NCBI RefSeq assembly: GCF_034087045.1
Contig: NZ_CP139247.1
Span: 8,148,001-8,212,000 of the forward strand
Direction of reading: 5' to 3'
Length of the DNA: 64,000 nt
Source of the DNA: Chitinophaga sancti
GTDB lineage: Bacteria; Bacteroidota; Bacteroidia; Chitinophagales; Chitinophagaceae
Numbering within the stretch: the stretch's first letter is position 1; each line of letters opens with the position of its first letter. This document shows positions 18,048 to 26,668 of the stretch, piece after piece. Position numbers and translations under genes: made by a program. The notes beneath the pieces are model-generated. The model ran no database searches and had not been told where the DNA came from. It saw only the letters and a list, made by a program, of their open reading frames with translations.

Positions 18048-19799
18048 ATGAAAATTTTCTGGCAATACATGCGCCCTCATCGCTGGATGATCGTGCTTTC
18101 GCTGGTGCTGGCAGGCATCGCCCAGGTGGCCACCATGTATGACCCCATTATCTTTGGTAAAATCATCGACAATTATGCATTGCACCCCGGTGACAGAACG
18201 GAAACCGTTCTAGTCAAAGGTGTGCTGTTCTGGCTGACCATCGCTATTTCAATAGCCATGGTTGCCAGGTTAGCCCGTTCCCTGCAGGACTTTGTGATGC
18301 GCCTTATCGTACAGCGCTTTGGTATGCAGATCTTCAACGATGGCCTGAAACAAACACTACGCCTCTCTTTCCAGGAGTTTGAAGAACAACGGAGCGGTGA
18401 AACTGTTGTACTACTTCAAAAAGTAAGAAACGATACTGAACGGTTTTTCAATGCGTTTATCAACATCCTGTTTTCATCTGTAGTAGGTGTAGGGGTACTC
18501 ACCTGGTATGCCCTGCATAAAAACTGGATGCTGGTACCTGTGTTTTTCGTAGGCGTGGGTGTGTTAGGTACACTGACAAGTGCACTGAGCAGGAAGATGA
18601 AAAAAATTCAGCGCAGCATCAACAAAGAAACCTTAAAACTTTCCGGTTCCATCACAGAATCACTGCGCAACATCGAGCTCGTTAAGAGCCTTGGTCTTAC
18701 CTTTCCGGAAATCAGAAGATTGCGAACATTTACTAAGAATATCTTCGACCTGGAAATGAAAAAAGTAAAACAGGTCAGAACCCTTTCATTCCTGCAAGGT
18801 ACTACACTGAACATCCTGCGTCAATCTATTCTCTTCATTTTACTATGGCTTATCTTTCATAAAGTATTGAGTACAGGAGAACTGATTGCCATGCAGTTTA
18901 TTTCCACTACCATCTTCGGACCATTGCAGGAGTTGGGAAATATTATTCTCTTTTACAGGGAAGCAGAAGGCTCCTTACTGTTATTTGATCAGCTCATGCA
19001 GAAACCTGTGGAAGATAAACCTGACACCCCGGTCACTTTAGGACCACTGGAAAATATCCGCTTTGATCACATTGTATTCCGCCACCAGACAGCAGAACAA
19101 AACGCCCTGGATGATATCAGTTTTGACGCCCAACTGGGAGAAACCATTGCCTTTGTAGGCCCTTCAGGATCTGGTAAATCAACACTGGTGAAACTATTAC
19201 TGGGACTTTATCAGCCCGTATCTGGTCATATCTATTTCAACGAGGTGGCATCAGATGAAATTCATTACAACCAGCTGCGCAGACAGATTGGATTTGTATC
19301 GCAGGAAACACAATTGTTTGCAGGGACATTCAGAGACAATTTATTGTTTGTAAAACCCGATGCAACGGAAGAAGAAATGATCGAAGCCCTGCACAAGGCA
19401 GCTGCAACCCCCTTGCTCACACGCTCTTCACAGGGCCTGAATACCTTGCTGGGTGAAGGAGGACTAAAACTATCAGGCGGGGAAAAACAACGTATTTCCA
19501 TCGCCCGGTCATTGATCCGGCATCCGCGATTATTGATTTTTGACGAAGCTACATCGGCACTGGACTCGCTCACAGAAGAAGCAATTACCGAAACAGTCAG
19601 GTCTATATCGGCCAGCAGAGAGCAGTTGAACATACTCATCGCACACAGGTTATCCACAATTATGCATGCAGATACCATCTACGTGCTGGAAAAAGGGAAG
19701 ATCGTAGAGACAGGCACACATGACCACTTATTGACAATCAAAGGATTATACTACGCTATGTGGAGACAACAGATTGGGGAAAGGAGAGTGGTCAGCTGA
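18048..19799 (+). CDS. ABC exporter, fused permease/ATPase half-transporter (MsbA-like)
   Basis: 583 residues. N-terminal six-helix type I exporter domain (about 1-310), then the nucleotide-binding domain: Walker A GPSGSGKST, Q-loop VSQETQ, signature LSGGEKQR, Walker B LLIFDEATSALD and H-loop IAHRLST. It works as a homodimer or with a partner to export lipids, peptides or drugs. No partner half-transporter or membrane-fusion gene is adjacent, so homodimer is likely. It is followed 36 bp later by the TPR regulator with its own promoter. Confidence 0.93.
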   Translation: MKIFWQYMRPHRWMIVLSLVLAGIAQVATMYDPIIFGKIIDNYALHPGDRTETVLVKGVLFWLTIAISIAMVARLARSLQDFVMRLIVQRFGMQIFNDGLKQTLRLSFQEFEEQRSGETVVLLQKVRNDTERFFNAFINILFSSVVGVGVLTWYALHKNWMLVPVFFVGVGVLGTLTSALSRKMKKIQRSINKETLKLSGSITESLRNIELVKSLGLTFPEIRRLRTFTKNIFDLEMKKVKQVRTLSFLQGTTLNILRQSILFILLWLIFHKVLSTGELIAMQFISTTIFGPLQELGNIILFYREAEGSLLLFDQLMQKPVEDKPDTPVTLGPLENIRFDHIVFRHQTAEQNALDDISFDAQLGETIAFVGPSGSGKSTLVKLLLGLYQPVSGHIYFNEVASDEIHYNQLRRQIGFVSQETQLFAGTFRDNLLFVKPDATEEEMIEALHKAAATPLLTRSSQGLNTLLGEGGLKLSGGEKQRISIARSLIRHPRLLIFDEATSALDSLTEEAITETVRSISASREQLNILIAHRLSTIMHADTIYVLEKGKIVETGTHDHLLTIKGLYYAMWRQQIGERRVVS

Positions 19800-19823
19800 G
19801 TAAGAATACTCGCGAATACTCAT

Positions 19824-19831
19824 TATTTTTG
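19824..19831 (+). promoter_or_regulatory. -7 promoter box (TATTTTTG), leaderless start
   Basis: Exact TAnnTTTG match ending 4 bp before the ATG at 19836. Transcription from it would begin at or next to the start codon, giving a leaderless mRNA. Confidence 0.6.
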
Positions 19832-19835
19832 CTAA

Positions 19836-21701
19836 ATGACCCAAAAAAGAATATACCTTATCCTGTTGATTGTATCACTGTGTCTGCCAATGCCAGCTTA
19901 TGCACAGTCAATCCTCATTGATTCACTACAAAACCTATTGTCCCGCAAGGACTTACCGCTGGAAGACCGGATAACCAGCACCATGATGATGGCGCGGATT
20001 ACCGGGAATAAAGACATGAAAGCAGCCATCGTACTCAATCAGCAGGCGCTGGCCATGAGCACTGGCCTGAAAGACCTGAAATACCGGGCAAATATATTCA
20101 GCAATCTTACACAGCAATATGCGCTCGATGACAGCTTTTCATTAGCTACAAAAGCAATGGATAGCGCCTTATATCTCGCACGTAAATCGGGCGATAAGCA
20201 GGCACTGGGATTAGCATATTACCGCAAAGGATGGCTACATATCATAGAACAGCAGGAAGACAGTGCAACCCACTATTTCTTTGAAGCATTGCGGGTATTG
20301 GATGGACAAAAGAAATTAACCTGCGAGCCGGCCATCTATTACTTCACAGCTGCCACCTACGGCGACTGGAATGACCTGGATGCACAGGAAAAATATGCAA
20401 GGTTATCTCTCTCCACAGCCATGCAAACCCAAAAGCCGGATGACCTGGTGAATGGATACCAGGCATTGGGCACCTACCTGGAATACAAATACAGGTCGAA
20501 GATGAATGATACCTCCAAATACCTTCTTGACTCAGCGTTGTATTGCAACAGGATGGCATTGCTCATCATTAAAGCTGAGAATGGAAGATTGGTAACCCGA
20601 AGTGCACCCGCGTTATTATCGCTGAACACCGCCAATATGTTTGCAGAATACTGGCCGGAGCAAAAGGATAGTATCATGCATTATCTGTACATGGCCACTG
20701 AATATGCAAAGATCACGGAGCAGCAGGAAATACTGGCCAATTGCTATGGTATGCTAAGTGATATTGCAGTACACGATGGCAACCTGAAAGAGGCGGAAAA
20801 CTTATTATTAACCGCCTTTTACACAGTAGAAAGTTATCCTGCAGGTGGCGCTCAGGTTAAATCTCATATCATGCAGGCACTGGCGAATGTGGCGGAGAAA
20901 CAAGGCAATACGGCAAAGGCTTTAAAGTATTACAAACAATACGTTGATTTCTACCAACAGGCTTTTGACAAAGAAAGATTGTCTACCGCAAAACGCTTAG
21001 GTGCACAATACGAAGCAGAGAAAAAAGATAAGGAGTTACAGCTATTACAACAGAAAGCTTCCTTCAATAATGAATTGAATTTCTTCTACATTTCTTTAGC
21101 TATCGCTGCTATACTGGCCCTGATCTTCTTTTTCAGATCATATCATTTCCGTTTAAGAGCCAGCTTACAAAACCAGCAATTGTTAGAATTAGAAAAACAT
21201 GATACGCAATTGCAACTTAAATTGGAAGCAGAAGAAAGAGCGAGATTAGAAACAGAGCAATTGCTCATGCAGGAAAGACAGGAACGATTACAAAAAGAAT
21301 TGCTGGCCGGCGCCTTGCAGGTGGAAGAGAAGAATGAATTGTTGCAATCCTTACAAAAAAAGATCACCACCATATCCGGCACTGATCCGCTCTTGCGACA
21401 AATGGATCGCATCATTACTGATAGCCGGAAAATGGATGAAGAATTCGAAGCAGCAAAAGCTGATTTCAAAGAAATAGATCCTGAGTTCTTCAATCGCTTA
21501 CAGCAAAAAGCAAAAGAGAACCTCACAAGATTAGATCTAAAATATTGTTCCTACATAAGAATGGGGCTCACCAACAAAGAGATTGCTTCCCGCCTGGCCG
21601 TAGAAGCGAAGAGTATCAGAATGGCACGCTACCGCTTAAAACAAAAACTAAATTTACCTAAAGAAGAAAGCCTCGACTTATTTCTTACCACCCTAATTTA
21701 A
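19836..21701 (+). CDS. TPR-repeat membrane sensor with C-terminal HTH domain
   Basis: 621 residues. Signal peptide (LILLIVSLCLPMPAYAQ), then tetratricopeptide helical repeats over about 30-400 (for example DKQALGLAYYRKGWLHIIEQ and a later KALKYYKQYVDFY), one transmembrane helix (FYISLAIAAILALIFFF, about 415-431), a long charged coiled coil (LEAEERARLETEQLLMQER), and a C-terminal helix-turn-helix (LTNKEIASRLAVEAKSIRMA). This is the Bacteroidetes one-component layout in which periplasmic TPRs sense a signal and a cytoplasmic LuxR-like HTH binds DNA. Its ligand and targets are unknown. Confidence 0.88.
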   Translation: MTQKRIYLILLIVSLCLPMPAYAQSILIDSLQNLLSRKDLPLEDRITSTMMMARITGNKDMKAAIVLNQQALAMSTGLKDLKYRANIFSNLTQQYALDDSFSLATKAMDSALYLARKSGDKQALGLAYYRKGWLHIIEQQEDSATHYFFEALRVLDGQKKLTCEPAIYYFTAATYGDWNDLDAQEKYARLSLSTAMQTQKPDDLVNGYQALGTYLEYKYRSKMNDTSKYLLDSALYCNRMALLIIKAENGRLVTRSAPALLSLNTANMFAEYWPEQKDSIMHYLYMATEYAKITEQQEILANCYGMLSDIAVHDGNLKEAENLLLTAFYTVESYPAGGAQVKSHIMQALANVAEKQGNTAKALKYYKQYVDFYQQAFDKERLSTAKRLGAQYEAEKKDKELQLLQQKASFNNELNFFYISLAIAAILALIFFFRSYHFRLRASLQNQQLLELEKHDTQLQLKLEAEERARLETEQLLMQERQERLQKELLAGALQVEEKNELLQSLQKKITTISGTDPLLRQMDRIITDSRKMDEEFEAAKADFKEIDPEFFNRLQQKAKENLTRLDLKYCSYIRMGLTNKEIASRLAVEAKSIRMARYRLKQKLNLPKEESLDLFLTTLI

Positions 21702-21783
21702 GCAGCCAGCATTGGAACCTAAGCAGCCCGGTTGCGCTTAATACGCTTCATTCTTTCAGCCGGCCGCAGGCCAACAAACGCCC

Positions 21784-21823
21784 AAAAAAATCGCTTTTGC
21801 CGAAGGTAAAAGCGATTTTTTTT
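21784..21823 (+). terminator. Rho-independent terminator after TPR regulator
   Basis: Stem AAATCGCTTTT/AAAAGCGATTT around a short loop, followed by a run of nine T. A-run on the other side makes it potentially bidirectional. Confidence 0.88.
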
Positions 21824-21853
21824 CACCCTCCTATACAACAAACCTTCCAAACA

Positions 21854-21877
21854 AAAAATAGGCGATCGCCTATTTTT
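21854..21877. repeat. 24-bp perfect palindrome centred on GGCGATCGCC
   Basis: AAAAATA-GGCGATCGCC-TATTTTT is its own reverse complement. With no loop it is more like an operator or a cruciform than a terminator. It lies in the gap between the TPR regulator and xseA. Confidence 0.6.
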
Positions 21878-22040
21878 ACCCCCACAGCCCCGCCCGCTGC
21901 TCGTAAATAATATGTTAATGCTGAATACTTTAACTAGCCATTAACTGATTTAAGTAACCATCTTCCTAATATTGTTAAAATAATAAAAAGCAGCCTGAAG
22001 CTTTTTATGGATTTGTTTTCATAACGTGGAATTATTATAA

Positions 22041-22069
22041 ACGACTGCCTTTCCAGGCAGTCGTTTTTG
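22041..22069 (+). terminator. Rho-independent terminator upstream of xseA
   Basis: Perfect 10-bp stem ACGACTGCCT/AGGCAGTCGT with TTCC loop and a TTTTTGTTT tail. It overlaps the longest possible xseA start (TTG at 22067), which argues for the later start at 22091. Confidence 0.9.
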
Positions 22070-22074
22070 TTTAC

Positions 22075-22082
22075 TACCTTTG
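22075..22082 (+). promoter_or_regulatory. -7 promoter box (TACCTTTG) of xseAB
   Basis: Exact TAnnTTTG match, 8 bp before the TTG codon at 22091. It follows a terminator, as expected of a new transcription unit. Confidence 0.6.
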
Positions 22083-22090
22083 TCCTCACT

Positions 22091-23527
22091 TTGAGTACGC
22101 AACAATACATAACGTTATCACAACTGGCCGCCCACATCCAGGGTACCATCAAAAACGCCTTCTCCCGTCAAAGTAGCTGGATCGTGGCCGACATTACCAG
22201 CCACTCCTTCTACCCTGCCAAAGGCTACCATTACTTTGACCTGGTCGAAAAAGATCCCCGTACCCACCAGCTCACCGCCAAAATCTCCGCCACTGCATGG
22301 GGAAACGGCAGCCTGCGGATCAGGGATTTCGAAGCCACCACCGGTCAGCGTTTTGGCAATGACATGCATGTATTGCTACAGGTACAGGTCGAATACCACG
22401 CCGTATACGGCCTCAAATTGTCCGTGCTGGATATAGATCCCAGCTTCACCATCGGACAACTGGAACAGCAGAAACAAGCCACCCTGCAGCGCCTCGTGAC
22501 TGAGTGTGGAGATATTGTTCAACAAATACCGGAAGGCTACCTGACCCGCAATAAAAAACTCTCCCTCAGCGCTGTCATGCAAAAGATCGCCGTCATCTCC
22601 TCCCCTTCGTCTGCCGGCTACCAGGATTTCATGCATACCCTCCAGGCCAACGCCCACGGGTATATTTTCCATACGGACAATTATTTCACGACCGTTCAGG
22701 GCGAAGCCAATGCCGCACAGGTATGTGCACAACTCCAGGCAGTCGAAGATGCAGGAAAACACTACGATGCAGTAGTCATCATCAGGGGCGGGGGCGCACA
22801 AACAGATTTATTACTCTTTGATCAGTACCAGCTGGGTAAGGCTGTAGCAGGATTTCCTATTCCTGTCATCACCGGTATCGGCCACCATAAGAATGAAACC
22901 ATCACGGATATGATGGCCCATACTGCCACCAAAACCCCTACCCGCGCGGCAGAACTGATCATCGCCCATAACAGGCAGTTTGAAGATGCCATGATCAGTA
23001 CACAAAAACAACTGATCATCCGGCTCCAACAATCCGTCTCTGGCAAACAACAACAATTGTCTGCCCTCAACAATGCAATTATCAACAGAAGCAGGGATGT
23101 GCTGATCCGGCAAAAAGAAAGCCTGATCAGGTATAACCAGTTATTACCACAGCAAGCCCGAAACCTGTTACTTAAACAACGAAACGGGATGATACAACTG
23201 TCAGCACAGATATTATCCAAGCCTAAACAATTAACGGCCTCGAGACTACAGGACCTGTCCTACCTCCGCCAAAACTTACATAGCTTCAGCCGTAAATTGC
23301 TGCAACAGCAGCAGCAAAAGCTGCAACATCACGAAACGGTTGTACGCCTCATGAGCCCAACGGCCTTATTACAAAAGGGGTTTGCACTGGTTTACTACCA
23401 GGGCAAACTGATTACAACTGCCACCGCCTTACAATCAGGAGAAGACATCACCGTACAAATGGCTGATGCCTCCGTACAGGCCACTATTCACACAATTAAC
23501 TCAGATGGAAACGAATCTCACATATGA
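22091..23527 (+). CDS. xseA: Exodeoxyribonuclease VII large subunit
   Basis: About 478 residues. The N-terminal OB-fold domain starts YITLSQLAAHIQ; the nuclease domain carries ISSPSSAGYQDF, VIIRGGGAQTDLLLFDQ and ITGIGHHKNETITDMMAH, all typical of XseA; a long helical region (about 300-420) follows. With XseB it degrades single-stranded DNA to oligonucleotides. No ATG lies before the conserved N-terminus: the only candidates are TTG codons at 22067 and 22091. I chose 22091 because the earlier one sits in a terminator and before the promoter box. xseB overlaps its 3' end. Confidence 0.93.
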   Translation: MSTQQYITLSQLAAHIQGTIKNAFSRQSSWIVADITSHSFYPAKGYHYFDLVEKDPRTHQLTAKISATAWGNGSLRIRDFEATTGQRFGNDMHVLLQVQVEYHAVYGLKLSVLDIDPSFTIGQLEQQKQATLQRLVTECGDIVQQIPEGYLTRNKKLSLSAVMQKIAVISSPSSAGYQDFMHTLQANAHGYIFHTDNYFTTVQGEANAAQVCAQLQAVEDAGKHYDAVVIIRGGGAQTDLLLFDQYQLGKAVAGFPIPVITGIGHHKNETITDMMAHTATKTPTRAAELIIAHNRQFEDAMISTQKQLIIRLQQSVSGKQQQLSALNNAIINRSRDVLIRQKESLIRYNQLLPQQARNLLLKQRNGMIQLSAQILSKPKQLTASRLQDLSYLRQNLHSFSRKLLQQQQQKLQHHETVVRLMSPTALLQKGFALVYYQGKLITTATALQSGEDITVQMADASVQATIHTINSDGNESHI

Positions 23528-23708
23528 AGCGGCTTATAAAGAGCTGCAACAAATAGCCAGGGAAATAGAAACGGAATCCGTTTCTGTGGATGTGCTCGCA
23601 GCAAGAGTAAAGCGGGCTTCAGAACTGATCACTTTTTGCCAGACCAGGTTACGCGCCACCGAGGCAGAAGTTGAAAACATCATCCAGCAAATGACAATCT
23701 CCCAATAA
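23505..23708 (+). CDS. xseB: Exodeoxyribonuclease VII small subunit
   Basis: 67 residues from METNLTYEAAYKELQQIARE, which matches the family start; an upstream in-frame ATG at 23466 is inside xseA and less likely. The ORF begins 23 bp before the xseA stop, so the two are translationally coupled. The helical hairpin (ELQQIAREIETESVSVDVLA, then a second helix ending EAEVENIIQQ) is the typical XseB layout. It binds in several copies to the XseA coiled coil. Confidence 0.94.
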   Translation: METNLTYEAAYKELQQIAREIETESVSVDVLAARVKRASELITFCQTRLRATEAEVENIIQQMTISQ

Positions 23709-23755
23709 GCCAGTAGCCATTTTCCGCCTGCCTTCGGCCGCCGAAAACAATCCCC

Positions 23756-23798
23756 CCGGATCTAAGAGATTTGCCTTCGACAAATCTCTTAGATCCGG
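23756..23798. repeat. 18-bp perfect inverted repeat
   Basis: CCGGATCTAAGAGATTTG at 23756-23773 is exactly inverted at 23781-23798 around a 7-bp loop. A further degenerate arm follows (GCATAGATCCG, about 23804-23815). It is 48 bp after xseB. There is no T-run, so it may be a repetitive palindromic element rather than a simple terminator. The rest of the xseB-TolC gap (to 24047) is C/A-rich with no gene. Confidence 0.75.
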
Positions 23799-24047
23799 CA
23801 AATCGCATAGATCCGCCAATTTCCCCTCAAAAAGGTAACCCTACCCTATTCCATTTTTAAGCTTCCCCCACTCCCACCAACATTACCAATTCCACTCCCA
23901 CCAAACATTTTCCCCACAAATTCTGTTATTCCCTTTTTAATAATTTCATTAAAAACGGGTTAAAATCAACCGCCCGTCTTTAAACCATTCTCCCCATTAT
24001 TGAAATTTGCAATTATTGACAAATAAAATGCGGACAAACAGCATCAC

Positions 24048-25304
24048 ATGAAGAAGCTCTTCCTATTGGCTGTAGTAACCAGTGTACTCACATGTATACA
24101 CTACGTTGCTGTCGCCCAAACCAACTTCACCCTGGCAGCGGCTATCGATACCGCCAGAACTAACAGCCCGGTGCTTAAGGCCCAGTACATGAACATCGCC
24201 GCCGCACAGGCAGATGTCACTACCGCCAAACTCCGGCCTAATCCCAACCTGAATAACCAGACCTTACAACTGGCCAATTCTGCTCACTTCGCCCCCAATA
24301 CCCGTTGGTCTTCCAACTCAAACCGACAGGTATGGTATCAGCTCACGAAACCTATTCAGTGGCCCAACCAGCGTAAGTACAAAATTGAAACAGCCTCAAA
24401 GGATGTTACAGTGGCGGACAATGAATACCAGGAAAACGTACGCAACCTCTCTCTCAACGTCGGTAACAGCTGGATCACCTGCTGGGTGCTCAAAAAACGG
24501 CTCGCCCTCCTGCAAGACAGCAAAGGCAACCTCGATACCCTCGTTAAGATCAATGAGCTGCGCTACAAAAACCAGGTGATCACTCAAACTGACCTCGCCC
24601 GTACAAAGGTGCTGCTGGATCAGTACAACCTACAACTCAGCGTATTCCAGCAAGATTACATGAATGAGTTACAAAACCTGCGCCTCCTTACCGGAATCCC
24701 TTCCAGTGTGGATATCGATACCCTGAGCGATGTACAGACTCTTGCCCCCAGCGCTACACTGGACAGCCTCATTGCCCAGACTATGGACAACCGCTCAGAC
24801 GTCGCCCTTGTAAAAAGTGCCATCGACGAGCGCAACAGCAATGTGAAATACCAGAAAACACTCGCTGTACCACAACCCCAGTTAGGTATCATCTACAACC
24901 CGCAGAACGCTGTGCCTTACATCGGCTTCTATGCTGCAATCGATCTTCCCTTCTTTAACAGGAACCAGGGTGAGATCAAAAAGGCATACATACAGGCACA
25001 ACAGGCAAACCAGGAACTGAATACCACCCAGCGTACGATCCAGACAGAAGTAACCACCGCTTACAATACTTACCAGCTGCAAAAGCAAAACCTGGCTAAG
25101 TTCAGCGGCATCCTCTCCCAGTCTCAACAGATCCTCGACAATGTAAAGTATGCTTACCTCCGCGGTGGCACCACCATCATTGACTTCCTGGATGCACAGC
25201 GTAACTGGTACGATACCCGACTGCTGTACTACGATGGACTGCAATCTTACTATCAAAGCTATATTCAACTCTTATTCGCTACGGGCCTTATAAACCAATT
25301 ATAA
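24048..25304 (+). CDS. TolC-family outer-membrane channel of metal efflux (CusC/CzcC-like)
   Basis: 418 residues with a signal peptide (MKKLFLLAVVTSVLTCIHYV, cleaved near VAQ). Two outer-membrane-efflux repeats are seen: the first with AAAQADVTTAKLRPNPNLNN, the second with QPQLGIIYNPQNA and FFNRNQGEIKKAYIQAQQAN. The second ends in NVKYAYLRGGTTIIDFLDAQ, typical of CzcC proteins. It forms the trimeric channel through the outer membrane. First gene of the RND operon, with the next start 2 bp after its stop. Confidence 0.9.
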   Translation: MKKLFLLAVVTSVLTCIHYVAVAQTNFTLAAAIDTARTNSPVLKAQYMNIAAAQADVTTAKLRPNPNLNNQTLQLANSAHFAPNTRWSSNSNRQVWYQLTKPIQWPNQRKYKIETASKDVTVADNEYQENVRNLSLNVGNSWITCWVLKKRLALLQDSKGNLDTLVKINELRYKNQVITQTDLARTKVLLDQYNLQLSVFQQDYMNELQNLRLLTGIPSSVDIDTLSDVQTLAPSATLDSLIAQTMDNRSDVALVKSAIDERNSNVKYQKTLAVPQPQLGIIYNPQNAVPYIGFYAAIDLPFFNRNQGEIKKAYIQAQQANQELNTTQRTIQTEVTTAYNTYQLQKQNLAKFSGILSQSQQILDNVKYAYLRGGTTIIDFLDAQRNWYDTRLLYYDGLQSYYQSYIQLLFATGLINQL

Positions 25305-25306
25305 TT

Positions 25307-26329
25307 ATGCAACGCATTACCGGATATTTTTTAGTGGCCTCCCTCCTGCTGGCAGGATGTGGTCAGAAAGAACACAAAAAAGAAGTGACGGACGATCCCG
25401 GTCCTGCCATTACCAACAATGGACAGCAGATCACCTTCCCGGATACTGCTTCGGCCAACTTCTTCACTACCGAACCTGTAGGTGACTCTGCCCTGAGTGG
25501 TACCCTGCACGCCCCCGGCAAGGTGGCGGCAACTGTAATCCGCTCCCAGGAAGGTGCGCAAAACGTTGTGTTGTTCGACAATCCAGACCTGGAAAGTGAT
25601 TATACACAATTGGTACAACACAAGATCAATGTCAATCATATCGAAGAGATCAATATCAAGCAACGTAAAATAGAACTGGACCGTACACAGGACCTCTACG
25701 ATCACGGTGCCGCCTCCGGCAAAGATCTGCTGGAAGCTAAATCCAGCCTGGCAATGGAACAAACCAACCTGGCAAATGAAAAAGCACAGCTGGTAGAACA
25801 CGAATCCGGTCTGAAAGCGGGTGGTTTCGATCCTGAAATCCTGCGCGCTACCGCTCCTGGCAATGCCTTCGTGATCTGCGACATCCCCGAAACACAATTG
25901 ACCAACGTAAGTAAAGGAACTGCCTGCACTGTTATACTATCCTCATTTCCCGATAAACCACTTGCCGGGAAAGTAGAGGCCATCGCCGATGTAATCGACA
26001 ACGTTACCCGCATGGTGAAACTGCGTATCCGGCTCTCAGCCCCGGATTCAGAGATCCGCGCGGGTATGTTTGCGATGGTGAACTTCACCGTTACTGGTAA
26101 TACGAAAACAGGTACAGGCTCCATCAATGTAATAAGAGATGCCCTCATCACTGCCGAAGGCCAGAACTATGTGTTTGTAAAAACAACACCTACCACTTTC
26201 GTTAGAAAACAGGTGAGCACTGGTCAGCAGATCGGTGACCGTATTTCAGTATATAATGGCCTTCAGAATGGCGACAATGTGGTGATCAAAGGTGTGATGC
26301 AGCTGAAAGGTTTAAGTTTCGGATACTAA
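25307..26329 (+). CDS. RND efflux periplasmic adaptor lipoprotein (CusB/CzcB-like)
   Basis: 340 residues. Lipobox LLAGC at about residue 18 anchors it to a membrane. The helical hairpin (about 100-165: RKIELDRTQDLYDHGAASGK, LLEAKSSLAMEQTNLANEKA), lipoyl and beta-barrel parts (GNAFVICDIPETQLTNVSKG, KLRIRLSAPDSEIRAGMFA) are in the usual order. It links the inner-membrane pump to the TolC-like channel. No methionine- or histidine-rich tail was seen that would name the metal. Confidence 0.9.
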   Translation: MQRITGYFLVASLLLAGCGQKEHKKEVTDDPGPAITNNGQQITFPDTASANFFTTEPVGDSALSGTLHAPGKVAATVIRSQEGAQNVVLFDNPDLESDYTQLVQHKINVNHIEEINIKQRKIELDRTQDLYDHGAASGKDLLEAKSSLAMEQTNLANEKAQLVEHESGLKAGGFDPEILRATAPGNAFVICDIPETQLTNVSKGTACTVILSSFPDKPLAGKVEAIADVIDNVTRMVKLRIRLSAPDSEIRAGMFAMVNFTVTGNTKTGTGSINVIRDALITAEGQNYVFVKTTPTTFVRKQVSTGQQIGDRISVYNGLQNGDNVVIKGVMQLKGLSFGY

Positions 26330-26346
26330 TAAAACCCTTAACCACA

Positions 26347-26652
26347 ATGTTACAAGCACAGATCTATATAGATAAGGATGAAGTTCATGGCGCTCAGCCA
26401 CTGTACGAATACATCGTACAGTTCCTCCTCAAGCAAAAGGTAGCCGGCGCTACTGCTTTTCGTGGAGTGATCGGATTTGGGGAACATCATCAGATGAAAC
26501 GCCCTGACAGCATCTTCAGCTTCGATGAACCACCTATCATGATCACCTTCATCGATGAAGAAGAAAAAGTGCTGCACACACTGAAAGAACTGCGCAAGCG
26601 GATCACCAGTGGGTTCATCATCACCACCAAAGTAGAACGATTCCAGATTTGA
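26347..26652 (+). CDS. DUF190 family protein
   Basis: 101 residues, full length for DUF190: LQAQIYIDKDEVHGAQPLYE at the start, AGATAFRGVIGFGEHHQ in the middle and ITFIDEEEKVL before the C-terminal helix. DUF190 proteins have a ferredoxin-like, PII-resembling fold and are often encoded beside CrcB fluoride channels or RND pumps. Its position between adaptor and pump, 17 bp from each, suggests a regulatory or nucleotide-sensing role for the pump. The role is inferred from context. Confidence 0.9.
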   Translation: MLQAQIYIDKDEVHGAQPLYEYIVQFLLKQKVAGATAFRGVIGFGEHHQMKRPDSIFSFDEPPIMITFIDEEEKVLHTLKELRKRITSGFIITTKVERFQI

Positions 26653-26668
26653 CCGAAATAATCCGACA

